The notes below the pieces were generated by a model. The model saw only the letters and a list, made by a program, of their open reading frames with translations. It was not told where the DNA came from and ran no database searches. A program made the position numbers and the translations under genes. A stretch of DNA of 64,000 bases from contig NZ_CP121682.1 of the NCBI RefSeq assembly GCF_029760955.1, forward strand, positions 992,001-1,056,000, written 5' to 3'. The stretch's first letter is position 1; each line of letters opens with the position of its first letter. The stretch is from Streptomyces cathayae (GTDB taxonomy: Bacteria; Actinomycetota; Actinomycetes; Streptomycetales; Streptomycetaceae). This document shows positions 9,178 through 17,264 of this stretch, piece after piece.

Positions 9178-10526
9178 CACAGCTCCAGGTCGATGTCGTC
9201 GGCGGACGCGGAACCGCCGGTGACCGTGGCGGCCAGGTTCCGCTCCACGTCGGTGAGTTCACTGCTCGCGACGGTCAACTTGTAGTGCTGCCGGGGATCG
9301 AAGTCGTCGAACTGGTCCACGCGATCAAGCACGTCCCCGACGAGCTTCTTCAGGAACAGCCGGGGCGCCACCCCGACCTTCCCTCCCAGCGCCCCGCCGA
9401 CGGCCCGCGCGAGGTCCGCGACGTAGGCGTCGTCGACGACCGTCCGCACGCGCTCGGGTGACGCGGCGGCGTCCGCGTACAGGTCCCGGATGGTGATGCC
9501 GAGGCCGACCAGGGACTCCTGGGTGAAGCCGGGCAGCCGGATCTGCACCGCGCGGGGGTTGTCGAAGCGCGGGTCGGTGGTGAAGTCGGTGGCGAGCCGC
9601 TGAGCGAGCGGGGCCAGTCGCGGCACGCCCTGCTGGCCGTCGTAGAAGGCGGGTGTGCCGGTGATGACGAGGTACAGGCCGGGGAAGCGGCCGGAGTGCA
9701 CCTCGTCGATGAGCTGCCGCAGCGCGTTGAGCGCCTTGTCGCGGGCGTCGGAGCGGACCCGCTGCAGCGTCTCCACCTCGTCGAGGACGACGAAGAGACC
9801 GGTGTGCCCGGAGTCGCGCAGCACGGTGAGCAGGCCCTGCAGGAAGCCGAGCGCCCCGAAGTGGTCGAGGTCCCCACGTACTCCGGCGGACCGCCGCGCG
9901 GCGGCGGCCACGTGCGGCTGGCCGCCCAGCCACGCCAGCACAGCGGCGGCGGTCGCCTCGTCGCCGTCGGCGAGGGCGGCACGGTAGCCGCGCAGTGCGG
10001 TGGCGAAGGACGGGGCGTGCCGGGAGACCTCGGCGAGCCGCGCGACGAGCAGCTTCTCGACCTCTTCCGGCAGTTCCTCCTCGGTCGCACCGGCGGCGAG
10101 GGCGTCCTCCTCCAGGGCGTAGAACCAGGCGTCCACGACCGGGCGTAGGGCGCTGGGCGGGAAGCTGGAGGTGGTGAGGCGCTCGGTCAGCCGCCGGTAG
10201 ACGGTCTCCAGCTTGTGCAGCGGTGTCTCGTTCTCCGAGATCTGGATCTCGGCCACGGCGAAGTTGCGGCGCTTGGCCCGCTCCCCCAGCCAGCGGGTGA
10301 AGAAGGTCTTGCCGGACCCGTACTCACCGCGCACGGCCTTGAACACGGACCCACCGGACGCGACGGCGTCCAGTTCCGCGTCGAGGGCTGTTTCGAACCG
10401 GTCGAGCCCGGTGGCGAGCAGGTCAAGTCCGCTCTCGGGTACGGCCCCGCGGCGCAGGGCGTCGATGACGGTACGGCGGCGGGCGGCGCTCACCTGGGCG
10501 GGGCGCTTGGATCCGGTGGTGCTCAC
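9177..10526 (-). CDS. brxD: BREX type 2 ATP-binding protein BrxD
   Basis: 449 aa from GTG 10526. P-loop GEYGSGKTF lies near residues 65-75 and Walker B LFVVLDEVE near 245, the layout of the BrxD/DUF2791-type AAA ATPases of BREX type 2. The stop overlaps the brxHI start, so the two are translationally coupled. The reading frame stays open upstream to 10763, but that stretch lacks conserved features and the GTG start gives the usual family length. A GGAGA lies about 20 nt upstream, so the ribosome-binding site is weak or distant. It probably works with PglY as one of two ATPase motors of the system (inference). Confidence 0.92.
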   Translation of the reverse strand: MSTTGSKRPAQVSAARRRTVIDALRRGAVPESGLDLLATGLDRFETALDAELDAVASGGSVFKAVRGEYGSGKTFFTRWLGERAKRRNFAVAEIQISENETPLHKLETVYRRLTERLTTSSFPPSALRPVVDAWFYALEEDALAAGATEEELPEEVEKLLVARLAEVSRHAPSFATALRGYRAALADGDEATAAAVLAWLGGQPHVAAAARRSAGVRGDLDHFGALGFLQGLLTVLRDSGHTGLFVVLDEVETLQRVRSDARDKALNALRQLIDEVHSGRFPGLYLVITGTPAFYDGQQGVPRLAPLAQRLATDFTTDPRFDNPRAVQIRLPGFTQESLVGLGITIRDLYADAAASPERVRTVVDDAYVADLARAVGGALGGKVGVAPRLFLKKLVGDVLDRVDQFDDFDPRQHYKLTVASSELTDVERNLAATVTGGSASADDIDLEL

Positions 10527-10941
10527 GTCTGCCAGTGTTCCATCTCCAGGAGAGCTGGTGTGCAGGACCAGGAGCAGTCCTGACGAGAGCGCTGCCGTCC
10601 CACGGGTCCCGGCGTTACGTGACGCCGCAAAGCCATGAATACCCTCAAACCGATCACACTCGTCCAAATTCAGACCACTCGGCGACGGCGCGTCGACGGA
10701 AATCGACCACCTACGGAAGGTACGTGGTCCACCCAACACGTTGGCGACAGAATGAGCGCACAACCGGCATCCGTCTTCCCGGAGGACACATTGACTCGTT
10801 GGGCGTGCGCACTCTTACCAGCAAGCGGCTGGTTGCGGGCTCCGTAGAGCTCGTCTGCGCATCGCTGGGAGAAGCCGACACCTCACACAGGTGAGGTGTG
10901 CCCTTTTCTCTCAAGCGAGCCAACAAGTCAATGGAGGAACG
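10527..10941. promoter_or_regulatory. Divergent spacer between brxD and the 71-aa gene
   Basis: About 415 bp with no convincing gene. It must hold the brxD-brxHI promoter on one side and that of the small gene on the other. A perfect 9-bp inverted repeat ACACCTCAC (10878-10886) / GTGAGGTGT (10891-10899) with a 4-nt loop and a following CCCTTTTCT tract sits 43 nt before the small gene start. It could be an operator or an attenuator. A TTGACT at about 10793 is a possible -35 for the plus strand, but no good -10 follows. Confidence 0.45.
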
Positions 10942-11157
10942 GTGTCGACCAACTCGACCCCTCAGTCGTGTCACCACCCGGCCCGCGACATCATCATCGT
11001 CGCTCTTACGTCCGGTGTGATCTCGCTCGGCACTGCCATCACGACGATGGCATGCGGTGTCAGCCCGTTGATGACCCTCACGAGCAGCGGTGGTGCGTTC
11101 ATCGCCGTCGTCAGCGCGGGAATGAACGTGCTCAACCACGTGAAGCGCGACGCGTAG
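10942..11157 (+). CDS. Small membrane protein, 71 aa
   Basis: GTG 10942 is preceded by GGAGG at 10933-10937, a strong ribosome-binding site that fixes the start. The peptide has a polar His/Cys-containing N-terminus, then two hydrophobic stretches (about residues 17-38 and 43-62) and a KRDA tail, so two membrane passes are likely. I do not recognise a family. It precedes the DUF262/HEPN pair on the same strand but a strong hairpin separates them (11163-11197), so it is probably its own transcription unit. A role as a toxin-like or pore-forming effector is possible but unsupported beyond size and hydrophobicity. Confidence 0.6.
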   Translation: MSTNSTPQSCHHPARDIIIVALTSGVISLGTAITTMACGVSPLMTLTSSGGAFIAVVSAGMNVLNHVKRDA

Positions 11158-11162
11158 CGGCT

Positions 11163-11197
11163 CCAGGGGCGGCCTGTCGGGAGCAGGCTGCCCCTGG
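11163..11197 (+). terminator. Stem-loop terminator after the 71-aa gene
   Basis: CCAGGGGC (11163-11170) pairs with GCCCCTGG (11190-11197), and an inner GCCTG/CAGGC stem extends it across one G-T wobble, giving a 14-bp stem with a 7-nt loop. It begins 6 nt after the stop codon. Confidence 0.75.
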
Positions 11198-11283
11198 CTT
11201 CACCGGCGAAACAGTTGACGGTTACCACAGAGCACTGCTGGAATCACTCTGCGTACAGGCGACAGGGTGGGAAGTGGAGTCAC

Positions 11284-13101
11284 ATGGCGGCCCTCGACAA
11301 CGTGAAGCTCAAGGACGTGCTGGCGGACGTCGCCTCGGGTTCCTTACAACTGCCCGACTTCCAGCGGAACTGGAAGTGGGACGACGACCGGATCAGGGCA
11401 ATCATCGCGACGGTCACGCTGGACTACCCGCTCGGTGTCGTGATGACGCTGCAGACCGGCGGCGCCACCCGGTTCCGCTCCCGGACCCTCACCGGTGCCC
11501 GGCCGGACGGGGATCCGGAGGCCGACCTCCTCCTGCTGGACGGGCAGCAGCGTCTCACCTCGCTCTTCCAGTCCCTGTGGCAGGACGCCCCGGTGGAGAC
11601 GGCGGACGCCCGGGGCAAGCCCATCCAGCGGTGGTACTACGTCGACATCGCGAAGGCCGTGGGGCAGTCCGCGGACCGCGACGAAGCCATCGTGTCCGTC
11701 CCGGCCGACAAGGTGCTGCGGACGGACTTCAACCGCACGGTGGTGCTGGATCTGAGCACCACCGAGGCCGAGTGCTCGGCCGGCCTCTTCCCCCTCCACT
11801 TCGTCTTCGACGCCCAGCGCGTCAACGAGTGGAAGAAGGCGTACATCAAGGCGGACGAGGACCGGAACTGGGACCTGTGGGGCCAGTTCGACGAGGCCGT
11901 GCTCCAGCAGGTCCGCGCCTTCCAGGTGCCGATGATCCGGCTGGCCGCCTCCACCTCCATGGACGCCGTCTGCGCGGTGTTCGAGCGGGTCAACACGGGC
12001 GGCGTGCCGCTGAACGTCTTCGAACTGCTCACCGCCACGTACGCCGGGGACCGCGACTACGTGGAGCGGACCGGGGACTACTACCAGCTCCCGATGGTGT
12101 GGCAGGAGATCAAGCAGGCCCTGGCGAGCAAGTACCCGGTCTTCGGCCGCGTCGAGAGCGGCCTGGAGAACGGGCTGAGCAGCATCGACTTCCTGCAGGC
12201 CATCGCGCTGGTGCGCACCTGGGAGCGGAAGCAGGAGCGCGTCGGGACCACGGTCTCCTGCAAGCGCCGCGACCTGCTGGACCTGCCCCTCGCCGACTTC
12301 GTCCGCCTGGCGCCCAAGCTCGCCGACGCCTTCGCCTGGGTGGGCGACTTCCTGGAGCGGCAGTGCATCGTCCGTCCGGCCGACCTGCCGTACAAGACGC
12401 AGCTCGTGCCGCTCGCGGCCGTCCGCGCCATCCTCGACACGGCGACCGACGGTCTGGGGGCGGAGGAGAAGATCGAGCAGTGGTACTGGTGCGGGGTGCT
12501 CGGTGAGATGTACGGCGGCTCCACGGAGACGCGCTTCACCAAGGACGTTGAACAGCTCGTCCCCTGGATCGCGCAGGACGAGAGGGCGCCCGAGACGGTC
12601 ACGAAGGCGTTCTTCTTCGCCGAGCGCCTCGACACCCTCAGCACCCGCAACAGTGCCGCCTACAAGGGGATCTACGCCCTGCTGGTCAAGCAGGGGGCGG
12701 TGGACTGGCACCACACGGACGCTCCGCTCAGCCCCGGAAGGCTGGACGAGTACGGCGTGGACATCCGGCAGATCTTCCCCACGGCGTGGTTCCGGCGGGG
12801 CAACAGCGAGGGCCTGCCAACGGGGTCGATCGTGAACAAGACCCCCTTGTCCTACCGCGCGGCGATGGACATGACGGGGGCGCCGTCGTCGTACCTGTCC
12901 ACGATGATCGCCGCGTCCGACATGCGTCCCGAGTGGTTCGACGACGTCCTGTCCACCCATCTGATCGATCCGGACGCGTTGCGCGAGAACGACTACGAGC
13001 GCTTCTACCGTGACCGCTCCAAGCAGTTGCAGGAGCTGGTGCACTCCGCCATGGGCAAGAAGACGATGCTGCGCGACCTGCCGGAGGCGGACGTCCGATG
13101 A
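11284..13101 (+). CDS. DUF262 / GmrSD-like protein with degenerate HNH region
   Basis: 605 aa from ATG 11284; in-frame codons upstream (from 11215) lack conserved sequence. The N-terminal DUF262 (GmrS/ParB-like) fold shows LPDFQRNWKW and the signature LLLDGQQRLTSL (near residue 85), the nucleotide-binding loop of type IV GmrSD restriction enzymes. The C-terminal part keeps the frame of a DUF1524 HNH nuclease, with IFPTAWF, then SIVNKTPLS and PSSYL. However, the place where the family usually has His-His before IFP reads IRQIFP (about 12761-12780). DNA cutting by this domain is therefore doubtful. Its stop overlaps the start of the HEPN gene (ATGA), so the two are made together. BREX loci elsewhere carry GmrSD-type BrxU enzymes, which this resembles in context. 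Confidence 0.8.
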   Translation: MAALDNVKLKDVLADVASGSLQLPDFQRNWKWDDDRIRAIIATVTLDYPLGVVMTLQTGGATRFRSRTLTGARPDGDPEADLLLLDGQQRLTSLFQSLWQDAPVETADARGKPIQRWYYVDIAKAVGQSADRDEAIVSVPADKVLRTDFNRTVVLDLSTTEAECSAGLFPLHFVFDAQRVNEWKKAYIKADEDRNWDLWGQFDEAVLQQVRAFQVPMIRLAASTSMDAVCAVFERVNTGGVPLNVFELLTATYAGDRDYVERTGDYYQLPMVWQEIKQALASKYPVFGRVESGLENGLSSIDFLQAIALVRTWERKQERVGTTVSCKRRDLLDLPLADFVRLAPKLADAFAWVGDFLERQCIVRPADLPYKTQLVPLAAVRAILDTATDGLGAEEKIEQWYWCGVLGEMYGGSTETRFTKDVEQLVPWIAQDERAPETVTKAFFFAERLDTLSTRNSAAYKGIYALLVKQGAVDWHHTDAPLSPGRLDEYGVDIRQIFPTAWFRRGNSEGLPTGSIVNKTPLSYRAAMDMTGAPSSYLSTMIAASDMRPEWFDDVLSTHLIDPDALRENDYERFYRDRSKQLQELVHSAMGKKTMLRDLPEADVR

Positions 13102-14150
13102 CGACCAGGTCTCACGAGCGGGACGTCGCCTCGCTCAAGGGCAGGACCGTGTCCGTGCAGGAGATCCTCGACCTGTTCCAGGTCAGGGTCCGCGACCATC
13201 GGACGGTGCACCGCATCTCGCAGGCGTTCACGGACGCCGGGCTGACCACGCTGCCGGACTTCGCCGTCTGCGGTCTGCGCAGCACCGTCGACGTCGTGCC
13301 GCTGGCGTCCGTTCCCGCACAGCGGGCGCCGACCGGTGCGGGCGACGAGGCCGACACGACGGACGAGGCCCTGCCCTCGCACGCCCTGCCGCAGCGGCTA
13401 CTGCTCGGCGACATCCCGTCGGCCCGGCGCGGTGTCGTGTCCGTGGGCCCGGGCACTCCGCTGTCCCAGACGACCTTCCTCATGCGTACGAAGGGCCTCT
13501 CCCAGGTCCCGGTGACCACGGGCATGGCGCAGGTCCACGGGGTCGTCACCTGGGGGTCCGTGGCCAAGATGTACGAGGCGGGGAAGCCGGCCACCCTGGA
13601 CAACGCGATGGAGAAGGACTCCCTGCCCGTCGCCGACGCCCGCCAGGAGTTCTTCACCGCCCTTCCGGTCGTCCGCGAGCACGGCTACCTGCTCGTCCGC
13701 GGCGACGACGGCTGCCTCTCGGGCACCGTCACCGCCGCGGACGTCACGGAGCGCTTCGAGGGGGCGGCGCGGCCCTTCTTCATCGTGGGCGAGATCGAGT
13801 CGCTGCTGCGCCGCTGTCTGGGCTCGGCATTGGACACGGAGGCCATCAAGGCGGTCCAGACGAACAAGAAACCGGAGCATCGCACCGGCCAGGTGTCGGA
13901 CCTCATGTTCGGCGACTACCTGAGGCTCCTGGACGGCGACCAGACGAAGCAGTCCTTCGCCGAGCAAGCCGACCGCAACTGGGAGGCATTGAAGTGGCCG
14001 AACATGCCCCGGGAGCAGTTCGTCGGCCTGCTGAAGCGGGTGAAGGACATCCGTAACCGGATCGCCCACTTCGACGAGAAGCCGCTTCCGCCGGAGATGA
14101 CCGACGAGCTGACGACCTTCGCGAAGGTGCTGCGGGCGTTCGCGTCGTGA
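13098..14150 (+). CDS. CBS-pair protein with C-terminal Swt1-like HEPN domain
   Basis: 350 aa; ATG overlaps the stop of the DUF262 gene. Residues about 95-235 hold two CBS repeats (GVVSVGPGTPLSQ...GVVTWGSVAKM and FFTALPVVREHGYLLV...GTVTAADVTERF), modules that usually bind adenine nucleotides. The C-terminal ~110 residues end in KRVKDIRNRIAHFDE, the Rx4-6H motif of HEPN ribonucleases (about residues 317-323). The architecture suggests a nucleotide-gated RNase or HEPN-type binding partner for the DUF262 protein. As the HNH site next door looks lost, this protein may be the real effector (inference). It is convergent with pglZ across a shared terminator. Confidence 0.8.
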   Translation: MTTRSHERDVASLKGRTVSVQEILDLFQVRVRDHRTVHRISQAFTDAGLTTLPDFAVCGLRSTVDVVPLASVPAQRAPTGAGDEADTTDEALPSHALPQRLLLGDIPSARRGVVSVGPGTPLSQTTFLMRTKGLSQVPVTTGMAQVHGVVTWGSVAKMYEAGKPATLDNAMEKDSLPVADARQEFFTALPVVREHGYLLVRGDDGCLSGTVTAADVTERFEGAARPFFIVGEIESLLRRCLGSALDTEAIKAVQTNKKPEHRTGQVSDLMFGDYLRLLDGDQTKQSFAEQADRNWEALKWPNMPREQFVGLLKRVKDIRNRIAHFDEKPLPPEMTDELTTFAKVLRAFAS

Positions 14151-14153
14151 GCC

Positions 14154-14276
14154 GTCGCCATCGCGCCCGGCACCGTCCATGTCCGGGACTCGAAGGCGCA
14201 GGCAGGAGCGGTGCCGGCCTCCCTCCGGGAGCAGTGGGCCGCGTTCACCTCCTGCGCGGGTGAGATCGCCGTCTGA
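14154..14276 (+). pseudogene. Remnant of a DUF397 gene (C-terminal half)
   Basis: Translating from 14154 gives VAIAPGTVHVRDSK, then LREQWAAFTSCAGEIAV and a TGA at 14274-14276. The APGTVHVRDSK block and the following W-x-AF are the conserved C-terminal half of DUF397 proteins, small partners of XRE regulators in Streptomyces. No start codon or N-terminal WFKSSYSG half is present. It begins 4 nt after the HEPN stop. It marks a recombination scar, probably from the insertion of the DUF262/HEPN block. Confidence 0.7.
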
Positions 14277-14290
14277 CGACGGACCATGCT

Positions 14291-14326
14291 CCGGGTGCCT
14301 CCGGGACAAGCTCTGGAGGCACCCGG
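14291..14326. terminator. Bidirectional hairpin between the HEPN gene and pglZ
   Basis: CCGGGTGCCTCC (14291-14302) and GGAGGCACCCGG (14315-14326) form a perfect 12-bp stem with a 12-nt loop. It lies 10 nt from the pglZ stop and between two convergent genes, so it can end both transcripts. Confidence 0.8.
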
Positions 14327-14336
14327 AACCGTGTCC

Positions 14337-17264
14337 TCAGCCCGCTCCGAGGGCGAACTGCTCGCGCAGCAAAGCCTCGTGGAGCCGCAACGTACGACCG
14401 TCCGGCAAGGTCTCCAGGACCTGGACGCCGTCGTAGTTGAGGAGTTGCCGCAGAACGGCGGCGAAGCCGTCGCTCCGGGTGACGGGCATGTCGGCGCGCT
14501 GGGCGAGCGCGGTGACGGGCAGGGTGCCGCCCGCGTCCAGCAGGGCGGCGAGCGCCTTGTGGACCTGATCCTGCTGCGGCTTGCGGGCCAGTCCGCCGAG
14601 CTGCGCCTGGTACGTCTCCGAGTCGAGCAGTGCCGTCACCAGCGTCTCGGTGCGGGAGACGACGGTCGGGGTGAGGAGGGCGTCGTCTCCCCCGGCCGTC
14701 AGCGCCACGTCGAAGAGCGCCTCGTGCATCCGGGCGACCTCTGCCTGCTCCTTCCTGGCCTTGCCCGTCGGCTTCTTGGGAGCGGGAGCCGTTGCAGCCA
14801 CCGGTCGAGCGGCGCGCTCGTCCGGCAGCGGTGCCTTGCCGGCCTCCTCCGGAGCCCACCAGGCCGGCCGCTGGTCGCCCAGTTCCCGCCACCCCTTGGG
14901 CGGCTCCGCGCCGAACGGCAGGAAGGCCAGCACCGGGATGGTGACCTCGGCGAGCGACGCCCCGCCGTGGTAACCGGCCTTGAGCGCGGTGTAGCGGGAG
15001 TCGGCGTCCCACAGGGCGACGACGGATGCCCCGGGTTCGGGCCAGACCACGCGCGGCCCGGACAGGGCGATCTCGCGTTCCGCGAGCGGGCCGCCGCCGG
15101 GCAGGCGGTGGCGGGCGGACGCGGGGTCGGCGGCGGTGTCGACCTTCGTGCCGTGCCGATCGACGACGTGGCCGTGGTCGCTGGTGACGACGACCGCCCT
15201 GCCCTGGGTGGCCGCCACCCGCAGCAAATCCCGCAGGCCGGGCACGTCGTCGATCCGCCAGGCGCCGTCGCCGAGCTTCTGCTCCTTGGCGAGCCGGTCG
15301 TCGATGGCGTTGAGGACGACGGCGACGTGGGTCCTGCCGTCGTCCAGTGCCTCCGTGAGCGCCGGGCCGAAGGTGTCGCCCGCGGTCTCGGTGCGCAGGT
15401 CGTCCTTGTGGAACACGGCGGCCCGGGCCCCGCCCCACAGCTTCAGCGCGGGGAAGAGCCGCTTCTCGTCGGCCTGGGTTCCCTTCATCAGCGTGCCCGC
15501 GAAGAGCGAGGTGCGGGACACGGCCGTCACGGTGGGCAGGGCGGCGGCCATTGCCCGGCGGCGCGGAGCGCTGCCCTCGGGCAGCGGGTCGAACTCGGCC
15601 CAGGAGCGGCGCAGTTCCTCCCCCAGTTCGTTCGCGATGGCCGCGCTCATGCCGTCGAGCACGAGCAGCAGCACCCGCCGTTCCTCCCCGCGCCGCACGG
15701 CCGGGCCGACCACGCGGTCGAGGAAGGTCTCGACGGTGAGCATGGAGCCGGGCTGGGTGCCGGCCTGTGTCCAGGAGGCCAGGGAGCGCGCGAAGGACGC
15801 GTCGATCTGCCGGCGGCGGTCCCGGACGCGCGTGCCGAGGGTGTCGTAAGCGGCTTTGAGGACGGGGTCCGGGTCGCCGCCGGCCTCGATGTGCTCCAGG
15901 GCGAGGTCCGCCCAGCCGGTCTCGGCGACCTGCCGCTGTATGGCGTCGGCGACGGTGGGGGCGTCGGCGGGCGGGTCGGTGGCCAGCCAGCGGGCGAGGC
16001 GCTGGCCCATGCGGGCGCGTTCGACACGGGCGGACTCTTCCGACTCGGCGGCGAGCCGGTGGTCCTCCAGGCGGCGGACCGCGTCCGTCACCGCGGTCGT
16101 GTCGCCCGCCGTGATGGCCTGGCCGACGGCGGTGAACCGGGCTTCGAGTCCGCCGCGCAGGACGGGACTCGCAGCCACGGCCTCCTCCGCGCCGAACTGG
16201 CGGGCCAGCGCGGACGCCCGGTCGAGCACGATGCCGGTGGTGCGGCGTGCCTCGCGGGCCTGGTCGGCGTCGGTGCCTCCGGTGCGGTGTCCGGCCGCCA
16301 GCAGCGTGGCCACGTACTCCTCGGCGGCCCGGCCGAAGACGGTCACCAGGACGTCGAGCTGGTCGCCGGTCGCCGGGGGCTGGTCGCCGAAGTAGCGTTC
16401 GGCCCGCCCCCGGGCCCGGTAGGTCTCGGGAGCGGGCTCGGCGTGCTGCCACAGGGCCGCGCACACCAGGCCGAAGGCGGCGGCGTCCGCGCCGCGTTCG
16501 GCGTCGACGAGGGCGAGCAGGGCGCGGCCGGCGAGGCCCGCCTGGTCCTCCTCACCGAGGAAGGCGGCCAGTCCGGAGCGTTCGGGGCCGCGCAGGGCGA
16601 GGAGCCGTTCGGGGGCGCCGGGCCGGGTCGACCAGTGCAGCAGGGCCTGGGCGTCGAGCCGGTCGTCGCCGGGGCGGCGCGTGCCGCCCTCGGTGTCGTA
16701 GCGGCCCAGGCGCAGGCGCCGCTGGGCAAGCGCGGTGAGGGCGTACTGGCGGGACAGCCAGCCGCCGGGGACGGGCGGCCAGCCGCCCTGGGTCGGCGGA
16801 GTGGCGTCGAGGAGTGCCTCAGCGGCCCAGTTGACGTCCTTGAGCCGGGGATCTATCTGCCGGGCGCCGAACGCCTCGCGGACGACGTCCCAGCTGTCGA
16901 CCGTGTCGATGCGCAGCTTGTGGACGCGGGCGAGGATCGCCGGGTCGAGTTCGTGCTGCTCGCGGTCGGTGAGGACGACCAGGACGGCGGAGCCGGGACG
17001 GCGGCCCGCCAGGTGATCCAGGACGAGTTCGTGGACGGCGAGCGGCGACGGCGCGACCGCGACGCTGGCCGTGCTGCCCTCGCCCCAGACGGGTTCGGCG
17101 GGGCCGTCCCACTGGGGTGCGGACCGCAGCAGCACGACCCGGCGCCGCCCCTGCTCCTCCCCCGTCAGGGAGGAGGCCAGATGCGTCTGGGAGGACAGGT
17201 ACTGGGTGACGGTCGCGGTGTTCAGCCGCACCGCACCCGGTACGGCGGTGGCGGTGTCCGTCAT
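14337..17264 (-). CDS. pglZ: BREX type 2 protein PglZ (alkaline phosphatase superfamily)
   Basis: 975 aa; ATG at 17264 overlaps the pglY stop (ATGA). The PglZ domain lies in the second half: [11 protein letters not shown] (metal-binding Asp, near residue 530), a [13 protein letters not shown] segment carrying the likely Thr/Ser nucleophile region, and [11 protein letters not shown] (metal-binding DHGH, near 695). PglZ is the hallmark of BREX. In the Streptomyces Pgl system it is reported to counteract toxicity of the methyltransferase PglX. The N-terminal ~450 residues are helical and family-specific. The gene is intact and coupled to pglY. Confidence 0.95.
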   Translation of the reverse strand: MTDTATAVPGAVRLNTATVTQYLSSQTHLASSLTGEEQGRRRVVLLRSAPQWDGPAEPVWGEGSTASVAVAPSPLAVHELVLDHLAGRRPGSAVLVVLTDREQHELDPAILARVHKLRIDTVDSWDVVREAFGARQIDPRLKDVNWAAEALLDATPPTQGGWPPVPGGWLSRQYALTALAQRRLRLGRYDTEGGTRRPGDDRLDAQALLHWSTRPGAPERLLALRGPERSGLAAFLGEEDQAGLAGRALLALVDAERGADAAAFGLVCAALWQHAEPAPETYRARGRAERYFGDQPPATGDQLDVLVTVFGRAAEEYVATLLAAGHRTGGTDADQAREARRTTGIVLDRASALARQFGAEEAVAASPVLRGGLEARFTAVGQAITAGDTTAVTDAVRRLEDHRLAAESEESARVERARMGQRLARWLATDPPADAPTVADAIQRQVAETGWADLALEHIEAGGDPDPVLKAAYDTLGTRVRDRRRQIDASFARSLASWTQAGTQPGSMLTVETFLDRVVGPAVRRGEERRVLLLVLDGMSAAIANELGEELRRSWAEFDPLPEGSAPRRRAMAAALPTVTAVSRTSLFAGTLMKGTQADEKRLFPALKLWGGARAAVFHKDDLRTETAGDTFGPALTEALDDGRTHVAVVLNAIDDRLAKEQKLGDGAWRIDDVPGLRDLLRVAATQGRAVVVTSDHGHVVDRHGTKVDTAADPASARHRLPGGGPLAEREIALSGPRVVWPEPGASVVALWDADSRYTALKAGYHGGASLAEVTIPVLAFLPFGAEPPKGWRELGDQRPAWWAPEEAGKAPLPDERAARPVAATAPAPKKPTGKARKEQAEVARMHEALFDVALTAGGDDALLTPTVVSRTETLVTALLDSETYQAQLGGLARKPQQDQVHKALAALLDAGGTLPVTALAQRADMPVTRSDGFAAVLRQLLNYDGVQVLETLPDGRTLRLHEALLREQFALGAG

